Assembly (NCBI GenBank): GCA_029194675.1
Contig: JARFXP010000001.1
Location: 1,666,501-1,730,500, forward strand
Source of the DNA: Nitrospira sp.
GTDB lineage: Bacteria > Nitrospirota > Nitrospiria > Nitrospirales > Nitrospiraceae
DNA length: 64,000 nt
Reading direction: 5' to 3'
A model generated the notes under the pieces. That model had not been told where the DNA came from and searched no databases. It saw nothing but the letters and a program-made list of their open reading frames with translations. This document shows positions 45,451 to 54,371 of the stretch, in pieces. Numbering within the stretch: the stretch's first letter is position 1; every line of letters begins with the position of its first letter. A program made the position numbers and the translations under genes.

Positions 45451-46335
45451 GGGCGTGTCCTCAATTAGTTTGGAGGATTCACAATAGCTTAGGTCTGTGA
45501 TTCACTCTTCATAAGCCAGGGGAGGGGCTTATGGATGGGGCAACGGCGTTATGGATTGCGGGACGATCAGTGGAAGCGGATCGAAGGATGGCTGCCGGGG
45601 CGCGACGATACGGTTGGCGTGACGGCGAAGGACAACCGGTTGTTCGTGGCGGCGGTTTTATACCGTTACCGGGCGGGGATTCCCTGGCGGGATTTGCCGG
45701 AACGGTTTGGCCCGTGGAAGGCTGTGCACACACGCTTCACGCGCTGGTGCGAGCGCGGCGTTTGGGAAAATGTGTTCAAGCATCTGGCCGCTGATGCCGA
45801 CAATGAATACGCGATGATCGACTCCACAATCGTGCGTGCCCATCAGCACGCGGCGGGGGCGCGTAAAAAGGGGGGCAGGAGACCAAAGACGTCCGCGAAC
45901 AAGAAGCGATCGGGCGCAGCAAGGGCGGACTGACCACCAACATCCACGCCACATGCGACGCGTTGGGCAATCCCACGGGTGTTCACCTCACGCCCGGTCA
46001 CGCGCACGATCTGCAAGGGGCCGATGTTCTCCTGCCGGGGGTTCTTGAAAAAATCGAAGCCTTGCTTGCGGATAAAGCCTTCGATGCGAGCGAGCGCGTT
46101 CTGGACCTTCTGAAGCAGGCGGGCGTTGAGAGTGTCATCCCGCCAAAATCCAGCCGCATGGAACAGCGGGAATACGACAAAGAACTCTATAAAACGCGCC
46201 ACCTGATAGAACATTTCTTTGCCAAACTCAAGCACGATCGCGCCATCGCGACGCGCTCCGACAAAACCGCCAGAAATTTCCTCGGCGCAATCTATCTCGC
46301 CGCCTCCGTCATCTGGCTCAATTGAGGACACGCCC
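45451..46335 (+). mobile_element. IS5-family (IS427-like) insertion sequence
   Basis: 885 bp with inverted repeats GGGCGTGTCCTCAATT at both ends, inserted at CTAG with a 2-bp TA duplication. Encodes a two-frame transposase. Confidence 0.9.
45535..46325 (+). CDS. IS5/IS427-type transposase, two frames
   Basis: OrfA (45535-45933) has the DUF4096 N-terminal region (LRDDQWKRIEGWLPGR) and the first Asp in YAMIDSTIVRAHQHAAG. OrfB (frame of 45963) has LTTNIHATCDALGNPTGVHL, then LLADKAFDASERVLDLL and FFAKLKHDRAIATRSDKTA with the remaining acidic residues. The frames join at AAAAAGGGGGG (45865-45875) by -1 slippage, as usual for the IS427 group. Appears intact. Confidence 0.87.
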
Positions 46336-46488
46336 TAGCCTGGCCGTGCAAAGGCGGCTACCACCGGCAATTGCATAAATATTTGATTCTTCATCCTCCA
46401 TAGTAGGCTCGCCTCAACTTTGCACCACCTTCTAAAGTCCTATTGCGGTTAGATTTCACTCCCTTCTAGAATTTGCCCCTCTATCGAG

Positions 46489-46839
46489 ATGCCTATGCCC
46501 TTCGTGCTGCATCCCTATCGTCGCTTCCAGATTCAATGCCCTGTTGCCTATTCCGCTGGTCCGTTTAACGGGGTGGGCACTGTGTGGAATCTTTCGTTGG
46601 CCGGGTGGCGTCTCTCCGGTGACTTACCGATGAGAGAATGGGAAACGCCGTCATTGTCAGTGACGCTACCAAACAAGCAACGAATCAATGTTCCAAAGGC
46701 GACCGTCGGATGGTCGAGAGGCAATGAGTTTGCTGCGGAGACAAATACGATCAACCCGCGCACGATGGCAAGACTTCAGCACTATGTGAAGCGGCTGGTG
46801 CAGGGAAGTGGCTTAGCTAAGGAGGTTTGTTGTCAATGA
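46489..46839 (+). CDS. PilZ-domain protein
   Basis: 116 residues. HPYRRFQIQCPVAY is the arginine motif region and GTVWNLSLAGWRLSGDLPM the beta-barrel segment corresponding to NxSxxG of PilZ proteins, which bind cyclic di-GMP. The first motif has a single RR, so binding is plausible but not certain. Start ATG 46489 or 46495. Its stop overlaps the start of the lipoprotein pseudogene. Confidence 0.75.
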   Translation: MPMPFVLHPYRRFQIQCPVAYSAGPFNGVGTVWNLSLAGWRLSGDLPMREWETPSLSVTLPNKQRINVPKATVGWSRGNEFAAETNTINPRTMARLQHYVKRLVQGSGLAKEVCCQ

Positions 46840-47330
46840 AGGCATATCTTGTAATTACGTTAGTGAGCTTCTTCCTTCTAGCTCAATCAGGATGTATTGG
46901 TAATCCCCAGGTAGAGATGAAGACACCCTTTTCGGTGAATGATTTTGAACCTTACAAGACTAAGGGGCAGGGGAAGATTTATGGCCAAGCTTTTTTGAAG
47001 ACTAGAGGGGGAGATGTAAAAATAGGGGCTGGTGACACGGTGTGATTGTGGCCTAATCCTCCCTTCATGAAGGAAGTAATTTCGCTCAAAGACCGAGGGT
47101 ATAGCATTTCCAACTACACCACGGAGATGGTCCAACAAATGCGCCCATATGTTCGAGAGAACGTTTGTGATGCCCAAGGTAATTATGAGTTTACAGATCT
47201 CCCGCCTGGAGACTACTTCCTTGAAATCACCATTACCTGGTTGGCTGGAAATCAAACGACTGGAGGCGTAATACGGAAGCCCATAACACTAGGGGAGGGA
47301 CAGGTAGTGAAGGTTTTGCTCACGCCATGA
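46836..47330 (+). pseudogene. Lipoprotein with carboxypeptidase-like domain, TGA-interrupted
   Basis: ATG 46836 follows AAGGAGG. MKAYLVITLVSFFLLAQSGC is a lipoprotein signal. The frame runs GKIYGQAFLKTRGGDVKIGAGDTV, then TGA at 47043, then in the same frame LWPNPPFMKEVISLKDRG and CDAQGNYEFTDLPPGDYFLEI, the typical beta-sandwich repeat of carboxypeptidase regulatory-like domains. A single stop thus splits one domain. Pseudogene, or a sequencing error at one base. Confidence 0.7.
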
Positions 47331-47761
47331 GCAGCGACCGGCCCAAACGCGAAAGCATGTCCCTCGAAGAAGCGACGATCTCCAACATGTGGGAGATTGC
47401 GGCGCTCGTGAAGGTCTTGGAGAAGAAGGGCATCTGTACAAAGCAGGATCTGGTGAAGACGGTGATTGAGCTACGAAAGAAGAAGCCGCGAGCCCAAATC
47501 TCTGAAACACTCTTTCTTCACATACATTCAGTTCCATCTGACTGCTGGAATGATTCTCCCTCCCAGCGAGAACCGGGCGGAGCGAATCTGTTCACGTTCA
47601 TGCTGAAGCGTCTTTTTCTGAGTTGTTACGAGTCCCTCCGTCTATTCCTCCACGCTGATACGACGATGTACATGAGTCCCACAATGAGGCCCACCAAGAC
47701 CGGTTCGATGAGCCATAGCATCATAGCGAGCCACCTCCTTTCCTCTCATGACCGCTACTGA
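47327..47761 (+). CDS. Hypothetical protein with a probably altered C-terminus
   Basis: 144 residues. The first 60 (ATISNMWEIAALVKVLEKKG, KQDLVKTVIELRKKKPRAQI) look like a well-formed small helical protein of a kind common in Nitrospira. After residue 62 the sequence becomes low in structure and rich in Ser/His, as if a frameshift or junction had replaced the native end. It overlaps the preceding gene by 4 bp. Confidence 0.5.
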   Translation: MSSDRPKRESMSLEEATISNMWEIAALVKVLEKKGICTKQDLVKTVIELRKKKPRAQISETLFLHIHSVPSDCWNDSPSQREPGGANLFTFMLKRLFLSCYESLRLFLHADTTMYMSPTMRPTKTGSMSHSIIASHLLSSHDRY

Positions 47762-47802
47762 GTACTGGGCTGTCGATTGCGCTCGACCACACTAAAAGAA
47801 AA

Positions 47803-47826
47803 CTCCGTCCTCTCGCAAGGGCGGAG
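47803..47826. terminator. Hairpin, terminator-like on the minus strand
   Basis: CTCCGTCCT and AGGGCGGAG form a 9-bp stem (one G-T pair) with a 6-base loop. On the minus strand it is followed by TTTTCTTTT, as in an intrinsic terminator; on the plus strand no T-run follows. Confidence 0.5.
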
Positions 47827-47972
47827 CTTGGCTGAACAGCACAGCTTCTCTCATTCTGTGTCGGGTCACGTTTCCGCTACTCGCTCAAAATGTCTCTGCG
47901 CTGTTCCACCTTCATGCTATCCCGTTCAGACTCAGGTCGATACTGGGCGAATCCCTAAGGTAAGCTTTCCGA

Positions 47973-48371
47973 ATGCTACCATTGAAAGGATCTAGCGAAG
48001 AAGTACAAGGACAAGGAAAAGAAGAAATGATTGAGGTGCCCCCTTCAGGTGATGGAGGAATCATGGACACTGGTAAATGTGGAGTTAATCCGATCACAAT
48101 TCAGACCATACGGGAATGTCTCGAAAAGCAATTCGTAGACGTGAAGTTCAGTCAGACTATCAGACCGACGTTTGGCTTTCACCACGGCGTCGAGAAGGTA
48201 TCCTGGCTCCTTGTCGTGAACGAGGAGTTTTTAGCTGGTCACATGTCCCTCGAGAAGTTGCGGCGATTCGTAGAAGACAAGGTGATCCCGAAGGTCCTCA
48301 AGAACCCTGGGAAGCGAATTCAGGTTTCAAAGTTGGGAGACGTCACCGTCGAAGAGAAAAATCTTTCGTAG
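47973..48371 (+). CDS. Conserved-looking hypothetical protein
   Basis: Up to 132 residues. The core (NPITIQTIRECLEKQFVDVK, KVSWLLVVNEEFLAGHMSLE, LRRFVEDKVIPKVLKNPGKR) has clean alternating secondary structure and reads as a real folded domain. The start is uncertain: ATG 47973, ATG 48027 (MIEVPPSG) or ATG 48063 (MDTGKCG). No family recognised. Confidence 0.5.
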   Translation: MLPLKGSSEEVQGQGKEEMIEVPPSGDGGIMDTGKCGVNPITIQTIRECLEKQFVDVKFSQTIRPTFGFHHGVEKVSWLLVVNEEFLAGHMSLEKLRRFVEDKVIPKVLKNPGKRIQVSKLGDVTVEEKNLS

Positions 48372-48424
48372 CGTTCTGCAGCAGGACAGAGATACGCTCA
48401 AGATTGACGAGTGGTCACAGCTCA

Positions 48425-48530
48425 TCACCCCTGCAATGCCTTCAGCAAGGCCTGAATCGTCAACGGGGCGTTCCCCTCTGATTGATTGTCGATGATCACA
48501 TAGGCTCGGCGGTTCTCGGCAATTGCTTTT
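48425..48530 (-). pseudogene. DUF72 (YecE-like) C-terminal fragment
   Basis: KKAIAENRRAYVIIDNQSEG, then NAPLTIQALLKALQG and TGA, the C-terminal end of a DUF72-family protein. Upstream the reading frame is lost. A remnant only. Confidence 0.6.
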
Positions 48531-48733
48531 TTACCAGCTCGATTGTTCTCACCGCATCCCCAGTAGCTCACCCACAATCTTCTCACGGGGCTAGCTCGTT
48601 TCTTGTCACTTCAATAACGCACGGTCCCCGCTCCCTATCCCCCTTTCGACGTACCTCGTTCGAATCTGGCTCCAATGCTCATACCTGATACGGTTAACTC
48701 ATGCGCGACGCGATCACCACCCGGAGGACTGCA

Positions 48734-48979
48734 ATGAACTGTACACGCTGTCAGGGGTTGATGCTGGAAGAACACATGATCGATATGGAAGCGGGGTATG
48801 GCGAGATGTGGAGCTGCAGTTGGCGATGTTTCAATTGTGGCCATCGAGATGACGCGGTCATGCGGCACCACCGTCAGTTACACGCCAAGCCGATCGTCGT
48901 AAGTCCTCAGGCCGTGACGGTTCTAGAGACTTCCGAATTGTCCTGGGAATCGGAGCCGGTTGAACCGCGTGCCGCCTAA
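48734..48979 (+). CDS. Small zinc-ribbon protein
   Basis: 81 residues with CTRCQG and CFNCGH, two Cys pairs spaced for one zinc ribbon, followed by a charged tail. ATG 48734 has GGAGG 7 bases upstream; an upstream in-frame ATG (48701) lacks one. Function unknown; similar short zinc ribbons are frequent in Nitrospira. Confidence 0.7.
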   Translation: MNCTRCQGLMLEEHMIDMEAGYGEMWSCSWRCFNCGHRDDAVMRHHRQLHAKPIVVSPQAVTVLETSELSWESEPVEPRAA

Positions 48980-49079
48980 AGAGGCGGGCGACGTCGGGGC
49001 GGGATCTCCAGGCGGGACAAAATGATGAGGTCAGCCACCATTCCGACCATTATGGTGGTTTTAACGGGAGGGACTCACC

Positions 49080-49232
49080 ATGCTTGTTCTTGTGATGACC
49101 TTGGCAAGTGGGCTTTGTTGCGGGATTCTTTTCACATTGGCTCTGGCGAGGTATGCGGCCTTGCCTCAGACGGACGTGGAAAAGATGGCCGCTCATTGCG
49201 TTAAGCAGTGTTCCCATCCTACTCCTAGATAA
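49080..49232 (+). CDS. 50-residue single-helix membrane protein
   Basis: ATG 49080 is preceded by GGGAGGG. MLVLVMTLASGLCCGILFTL is one membrane helix, followed by a short soluble tail with two Cys (AAHCVKQCSHPTPR). No family recognised. Confidence 0.5.
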   Translation: MLVLVMTLASGLCCGILFTLALARYAALPQTDVEKMAAHCVKQCSHPTPR

Positions 49233-49270
49233 AACTAACGAAGGCTTCACGTCCTCCCGGTTGACGCGGA

Positions 49271-49477
49271 CTATAAGTACCGCTTGACGCTCTCAGTGAG
49301 TGGCCGTCGCTGTCCGCCCGGTGTGCGCGTGTACTCGATTTTCCCGTCCCGCATGTAATTATCGACCGTCCTAGGCGTGACTTCGAGCAGAAACGCCGCC
49401 TCATGGCGCGTGAGCTTGTTTTTCCGCAACAAGGCCTCTGCGTCATACTCAACGGTCTCCTTACGTTTCGTCATCAC
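49271..49477 (-). CDS. Small helix-turn-helix protein
   Basis: 68 residues. LTRHEAAFLLEVTPRTVDNYMRDGKIEYTRTPGGQRRP is a MerR/Xis-like helix-turn-helix with wing, including the GGQRR turn typical of excisionase-like domains. It lies 12 bp after the TSCPD gene on the same strand; probably a regulator of the mobile region. Confidence 0.75.
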   Translation of the reverse strand: MMTKRKETVEYDAEALLRKNKLTRHEAAFLLEVTPRTVDNYMRDGKIEYTRTPGGQRRPLTESVKRYL

Positions 49478-49489
49478 GACCTCCTCGCG

Positions 49490-49900
49490 TCAAGTTCCCT
49501 CGGCCCTATCCTCGGCTATCGCCCTTGTTACATGGGCCAGCTCGTCGCGCCCGCAGTACTCGACCAGCAGATGTCGGCCGATGAGATCGGGCAAGCTGGA
49601 GCAGTGTTTCAGCCGATCGTGTCCCGACACCTGCCCGCATGGGGTAAATTGGGCGCCGGTGAGGAGATCCCCGAGCTTTTCGAGGGGAGCACCGTACTGC
49701 AAAGCCACGCTCATCAGGCGGGCGATTACGTCGTAGAGCGCGATCGTCTCCGGAGTACAGTCGGTCCCTTTCACCCGAAGGAAGATCTCGGCAGGGGATG
49801 GATCGTCGTGAACGGAGATGTAGAGCGTTCGCTGGTCTGCAATGCGGACCTTCTGGGTGATGTGGTGACGACGTGAAGGGAGTGCAAGACGAGTGTTCAT
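49490..49900 (-). CDS. Stand-alone TSCPD-domain protein
   Basis: 136 residues matching the TSCPD domain found at the C-terminus of B12-dependent ribonucleotide reductases: RTLYISVHDDPSPAEIFLRV, then VIARLMSVALQYGAPLEKLG and CGQVSGHDRLKHCSSLPDLI, with CGRD near the end. Here it is free-standing, with no reductase body nearby. Phages and mobile elements often carry such pieces. It may assist nucleotide reduction or act independently. Confidence 0.72.
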   Translation of the reverse strand: MNTRLALPSRRHHITQKVRIADQRTLYISVHDDPSPAEIFLRVKGTDCTPETIALYDVIARLMSVALQYGAPLEKLGDLLTGAQFTPCGQVSGHDRLKHCSSLPDLIGRHLLVEYCGRDELAHVTRAIAEDRAEGT

Positions 49901-49949
49901 GGCTTACCTCCCTCTGCCCCAGATGGATCTGGAATGTCTACTCATCGGT

Positions 49950-51035
49950 CAGTAATATAGACAACAGTATCTGGAAGTGCGAGACTCGGCCTCGCCATGA
50001 CACGCGACGGTCGCACCCTCGATCACCGGACCTTGGAGACGATTCGCACGATGGCCGTCGCGCGGGTGCGTGAGGGGGAGCGCCCGAGTGCGGTCATCGC
50101 CAGCTAGGGGTTTCATCGCTGCACGATTTACCGCTGGCTGAAGACGGCCCGCCGGCGTGGCCAGGGTCTGAACGCCTTGGCAGCCCGGCCCGCCACCGGT
50201 CGTCCCCGCACCCTCACGGCGGCACAGGAGCGGCAGGTGTTTCGCTGGATCAACGGCAAGAATCCGAGGCAATACGGGTTTGACTTTGGCCTCTGGACGC
50301 GCCAGATCGTGCGTGAATTAGTCGCTCGGCGATTTGGGGTGCGCCTGAGCCTGGCGTCAATCGGGGCAGTCCTGGCCCGTCAGGGGCTGCCTCCACAGAA
50401 GCCGTTCCAGCGCGCCTACCAGCGCGCCCCCGTCGCGATTGCGCGCTGGCAGCGTGAGACGTATCCGGCGATCGTACGCCGCGCCAAGCGGGCCAAGGCC
50501 GAGATTTATTTCTGGGACGCGTCCGGCTTTCGGGCCGATGCGGTACACGGCACCACCTGGGGGGCTAAGGGCCAGACCCCAGTGGTGGCGGTCCCTGGTC
50601 AGCGCCAAGGCATCAGTGCCGCGTCCGCGGTCAGTGCCCAAGGTGCCTTCTGGTTTGCTACCTATGCGGGCGGACTGACGGGCGAACGGTTTGTCACCCT
50701 GCTGCACCGGATGCTGCGCGGCCGGCGCAAGCCCCTGCATCTAATCCTGGATAGATTGCCGGCCCACAAAACCAGGGCGGTCACGCACTATGTGGCAGGA
50801 CTCAACGGCAAGCTGACCCTGCACTATCTGCCCGGCTACGCCCCAGACCTCAACCCGGATGAGCTGGTGTGGAGCTATGCGAAGCGGACTGGGACAGCCC
50901 GGACCCCGCTGCAAAAGGGCGAGACGCTTGAGGCGCGGGTCACCACGCAGCTGACAGAGATCGGTCACCGCCCGGCGCTGGTGCGGTCCTTCTTCCAACA
51001 CCCGAGTGTGGCCTATCTTTCTGACTACTGAGTAA
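49950..51035 (+). mobile_element. IS630-family insertion sequence, approximate limits
   Basis: Limits are approximate. TCAGTAATATAGA near 49950 resembles, inverted, the right end near 51030 (TTCTGACTACTGAG). Contains an amber-interrupted transposase. Confidence 0.55.
49997..51031 (+). pseudogene. IS630-family transposase with an amber codon
   Basis: ATG 49997 gives MTRDGRTLDHRTLETIRTMA and the helix-turn-helix region VIAS-stop-GFHRCTIYRWLKTARRRG, with TAG at 50105, then the rest in frame: YGFDFGLWTRQIVRELV, YFWDASGFRADAVHG (first Asp), LHLILDRLPAHKTRAV (second Asp) and YLPGYAPDLNPDELVWS (Glu). Only the stop in the DNA-binding part prevents a full-length product; a shorter product from downstream would lack that domain. 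Confidence 0.83.
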
Positions 51036-51153
51036 GTTCTGGTTGCGCCGAGGTTGCAGGGTTGCGGAAAACCTGCCGCAGTTCTCATTCATCTGCACAC
51101 CCAGGCTCTTGATTTGTTTGAGTTTCTGGAGTATCTGATTGATCAGGGTGTGA

Positions 51154-51329
51154 CTTCGAACCCGTAGGTCGCAGGTTCAATTCCTGCCGGGCGCACCAAG
51201 GTCACGCGGTTACCGGAGCTTCACCGATATTCCTACCAGGTTGGTTGCGCGGAGGCTGCAGGTCCCTCTCCATCGTGTGTGACTTACTCGTCGAGCCGAT
51301 CTACCGCCTGCCGATGGCCACCAGGGATT
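51154..51329 (+). repeat. 176-bp direct repeat (attR side)
   Basis: Second copy of 40308-40483, carrying the 3' part of tRNA-Arg without its 5' half, and the integrase 3' tail. It marks the right limit of the ~10.8-kb element. Confidence 0.88.
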
Positions 51330-51435
51330 CATGTTCAGGCAACTCGACCGTTATCATGATCGAGCTGTACTCATAACTGTGAACATCGAGAATAGTTCAG
51401 GACTCGCATCTCGCCGCTCATTTTGGGGAGGCAAA

Positions 51436-52119
51436 ATGATGAGGAAACGTCAGGCAGGGGTGCTGGCCACCTGCATCCTCATCCTCATGACGAGTCTGCC
51501 TGGTGCACGGGCGACATCGAACGACACACCCGGCACTGACGGGCCGTCGCTGGAGGAGACGTTGGCGTTTATCAAAGACACGTGGGGAGCGTGCTCAACA
51601 ATGCACAGTGGTTTGCAACGCATGATGGCTAAGGACGGATCACTCTGGCATGTGGATCGAATGGCGAAGGTCGACGTGGTTCTTATGCCTCCATCAGCTC
51701 TCAAAGTTGTTACACGTCTGAATGAACTGAGGAAGTTGAGCGGGATATTCGCACTCCAATCACCAGCAGAAAGGATTCAGGAGTTCGACTTGAATGCACT
51801 ATCGCCTAACGTGAACCCGGAGCGGGAAGGTGAGAATATTTTTGGAATTCGGTTACGTTGTGCCCGCGGCGCGTGTATAACGGAATGGCTAGCGTCTCTC
51901 GCGATACATGGTAAACCCATGCACGAACTAAAAACCGGCAGGGTAGCCATCACGAGCCTCGAAGACCTGGTGTATGAGGATGGTACCCCAAAAGACAAAC
52001 CGGGGGAAAAGAAGGGGGAGGTGTATATTCCTGTCTGTGATATGGCATCCTTAGAAAGCCTTTCGAAGGCCTTTCAGCACGCCATCGTCAAAGCTGGCGG
52101 AAAGAAGCCGCTGTTTTAG
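51436..52119 (+). CDS. Exported hypothetical protein
   Basis: 227 residues. GGGGAGG precedes ATG 51436; MMRKRQAGVLATCILILMTS ending PGARA is a Sec signal peptide. The mature part (LEETLAFIKDTWGACSTMHS, DGSLWHVDRMAKVDVVLMPP) contains Cys residues at LRCARGACIT that could pair in the periplasm. No family recognised. It lies just outside the right repeat. Confidence 0.65.
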   Translation: MMRKRQAGVLATCILILMTSLPGARATSNDTPGTDGPSLEETLAFIKDTWGACSTMHSGLQRMMAKDGSLWHVDRMAKVDVVLMPPSALKVVTRLNELRKLSGIFALQSPAERIQEFDLNALSPNVNPEREGENIFGIRLRCARGACITEWLASLAIHGKPMHELKTGRVAITSLEDLVYEDGTPKDKPGEKKGEVYIPVCDMASLESLSKAFQHAIVKAGGKKPLF

Positions 52120-52396
52120 CAGGCTGTGGTACGAGCAAGGCTTGAGAAGCAGGAAAGGAGTCGATCTCTGAAACTCCTCCCTTGATTTTCGTTCATCCGT
52201 CTGTGTAGCCTTCCCATCTGTAGAATTTCCGACACCTGAACCGCTCAGAGGGCGCTCTCGAACCCCATAGATTTCACGTTCAATTGATGCCAGGGCGCTC
52301 GACAGAGGATGCTTTCTCTACGGGTCAGGAATGTAGGGGGTTCATTCCGCTAAAGTTGGATAGATCCGTGATGGAGTTTCGTCCACTATACCGTTC
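52120..52396. other. Intergenic region with a tRNA-like scar
   Basis: No gene. Positions 52256-52300 resemble a decayed tRNA 3' half (see repeat entry). Confidence 0.4.
52256..52300 (+). repeat. Decayed tRNA 3'-end-like segment
   Basis: TCGAACCCCATAGATTTCAC then GTTCAATTGATGCCAGGGCGC lines up with the anticodon-loop-to-acceptor part of the tRNA-Arg at 40309-40348, keeping TCGAACCC, GTTCAATT and GGGCGC. It is probably an old attachment-site remnant; chance similarity cannot be excluded. Confidence 0.45.
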
Positions 52397-52585
52397 ATGC
52401 GCGAAAGCGGTTATGCCCTGCGGAGGTTTTGCCGATATAGAAGGCAGACGACCATCGGAGCGCTATACTGCGAACAGAAGCAGCGGTTTGCCTGGACCAG
52501 ACAATGTCCCTGTTGTGGGAGACCACTTGAGAAGCTGGATCCGATGACCCCCTGGATCTGTGAGTGCGGATGGCGCAGTCAATGA
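52397..52585 (+). CDS. Small zinc-ribbon-like protein
   Basis: Up to 62 residues with CPCCGRP and ICECGWRSQ, a zinc-ribbon pair around LEKLDPMTP. The N-terminal part is arginine-rich and may not be translated; the start is unclear. Function unknown. Confidence 0.45.
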   Translation: MRESGYALRRFCRYRRQTTIGALYCEQKQRFAWTRQCPCCGRPLEKLDPMTPWICECGWRSQ

Positions 52586-52609
52586 ATCGAGCAAGAAGAG
52601 GGAGGTACC

Positions 52610-52750
52610 ATGATCCCCGTTTTGCACGACGTGAGAGCAGCATTTTTCCTCTTGATCGCACTCGCCATGCTGTTGTTTATCTGTGCGCTGGCCGGATTAG
52701 GAGCGGTGCTACAACCGGCCCGTTGGTCTGAGCGCAAAGGCGGTCGCTGA
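52610..52750 (+). CDS. 46-residue single-helix membrane protein
   Basis: GGGAGG lies 5 bases before ATG 52610. MIPVLHDVRAAFFLLIALAM leads into a hydrophobic helix and a short basic tail (SERKGGR). No family recognised. Confidence 0.55.
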   Translation: MIPVLHDVRAAFFLLIALAMLLFICALAGLGAVLQPARWSERKGGR

Positions 52751-53028
52751 ACGAAAGTGTCTGTCAGTATAGGTTAGCAGCTGGCTTAATCGCGTTCTTG
52801 TCTGATCAAAGAAGATTCTCCCTCCTGTCTCTCCAAATATGTGAAATCATTAGGCATCCTGCCATCGATCCGCTAAGCTCCTGTTAAAGAATCAGTTTTC
52901 AACGCCGGTGCTATATTTGTTTTGTGTGGAGAAGATAACTGGCGAGCCTCCAGGTGATCCTCATTACATTGATTGTTTCTGGATCGATTGAGGGGCTGAA
53001 TGGGAATGTTGCATGGAGGAGAAGGGTC

Positions 53029-53673
53029 ATGAATAAGGTGATGGCGAAGTCCGGAGCGCTGATGGTGATGGGACTGATCTTGTTGTCAAACCAGGGCTGT
53101 AACACGAAATGGCTCAAGTCTGACGGTGAAGCTGGATCCGAGAGTGGGAGTGCGAAGCTTCCAAGCATGTCAGGACTAGGCTCAATAGGCTCAAGCGGCG
53201 AATTGAGCGGTTTTTCTCGCAATCCGTCGGAAGAGCGGCTTACGCAAGGCGGATATTCGACGGCACTGAACCCGTCAGGACTCAGCCCACGTCAGCGTGC
53301 CGAACTAACAAAAGAGGAAAAGGCTGCCGTGGAAGCAGGGTTGCAGGATGTTTTCTTTCGTTATGACCAGTGGACCCTGTCGGATACCGGGATGGAAGCA
53401 CTCAATCATGACGCTGCTTATCTCAAGGATCATCCAGCGGCCGTGCTGAAAATTGAAGGGCACTGTGACGAGCGAGGCACCAGCGACTATAACATGGTTT
53501 TGGGCGACAAACGCGCCAAGGCAGCGCGGAACTATCTTGCGGAAGCCGGGGTGAATCCTAAACAGATGGCGATCGTGTCTTTCGGCAAAGAGCGCCCCTT
53601 TTGCTTTGATCGGGATGAGCCCTGCTATCGGCAGAACCGCCGCGACCACATGCTTCTGACTACCAAGAAGTAA
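53029..53673 (+). CDS. pal: Peptidoglycan-associated lipoprotein Pal (OmpA-like)
   Basis: 214 residues. The signal ends LLSNQGC, a lipobox. Residues about 105-210 are an OmpA-like domain: VFFRYDQWTLSDTGMEAL, IEGHCDERGTSDYNMVLGDK with the peptidoglycan-binding Asp/Arg, and VSFGKERPFCF. Pal anchors the outer membrane to peptidoglycan within the Tol-Pal system; no tol genes are adjacent. GGAGGAGAAGG precedes ATG 53029. DRDEPCYRQNRRDHM near the end follows the family (usually NRRxxF/V). Confidence 0.88.
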   Translation: MNKVMAKSGALMVMGLILLSNQGCNTKWLKSDGEAGSESGSAKLPSMSGLGSIGSSGELSGFSRNPSEERLTQGGYSTALNPSGLSPRQRAELTKEEKAAVEAGLQDVFFRYDQWTLSDTGMEALNHDAAYLKDHPAAVLKIEGHCDERGTSDYNMVLGDKRAKAARNYLAEAGVNPKQMAIVSFGKERPFCFDRDEPCYRQNRRDHMLLTTKK

Positions 53674-53767
53674 GGCGCTTCATGTGAGTTGTGCGTTTCG
53701 GGGACGGGCCTCAAAAAGATCTGTCGATCACCTCAGATAATAGATAAATTAGACAAGGGCCTCCTCT

Positions 53768-54148
53768 TTGAACAAGTTCAGTTCTCTCTTCAAGTCAGAT
53801 GCACCCGATCAGACCCCGTCCAAACCTCGACCACAGGACCGGCGAGTCCAACCGAGATTCACCACGCAATTTCGCAGCACTTTCTCGGGTGAGAAACAGG
53901 AAGGACAGGGAAGAACTCTGGATGTTTCAGCCGGCGGTTGTAAAATTGAAAGCGACATGATGGTGGAGCAAGGTGCGAAGTTCGAATGCCGACTCCACAT
54001 TCCAGGCCTTGATTGGCCTTTGCGGATCGAAGAAGCGACGGTCCGTTGGGTTGATGGCAATAGTTTTGGGATCGCGTTTTCGCGTATCGCTCCAGAAGAG
54101 TTTGGAAAGCTCAAGACGGTACTCTCCGAACTTGAACAGGACGAGTAG
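53768..54148 (+). CDS. PilZ-domain protein
   Basis: 126 residues, TTG start at 53768. DRRVQPRFTTQFRSTF is the RxxxR-type motif and LDVSAGGCKIESD the DxSxxG motif of a cyclic di-GMP-binding PilZ domain, both present, so binding is likely. It is distinct from the PilZ at 46489. The ribosome-binding site is weak; a downstream start would lose the first motif. Confidence 0.8.
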   Translation: MNKFSSLFKSDAPDQTPSKPRPQDRRVQPRFTTQFRSTFSGEKQEGQGRTLDVSAGGCKIESDMMVEQGAKFECRLHIPGLDWPLRIEEATVRWVDGNSFGIAFSRIAPEEFGKLKTVLSELEQDE

Positions 54149-54371
54149 TTCTCCCCTAATCGCTGCAGCGCAGACACGGCCACTCTCGTATGATTTCTTG
54201 ATGGAGTGTTCGGCAGTGGATCTCGTCGCTCTCTCGTTCCGCTGTGGGGCGATGTGCCCTCCCAGGCTATCCTGAACACGGTTGACATGGCTGCCATAAC
54301 TGTCAGAAAGTACAGAATGGTTAAGGTTTGAATCAAAAATTTCGGCATGAGGATAGAGAAAGGAGTGGGGA

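Larger units (their letters stand above)
45414..46378 (+). pseudogene. Short ORF split by IS5
   Basis: Removing the IS (45451-46335) plus one TA restores MAKAAKELAADASLAVQRRL, PPAIA and TAA. The frame is open further upstream to the IS3 copy 3 edge, so this is probably the C-terminal end of a longer gene cut by that IS. Family not recognised. Confidence 0.4.
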
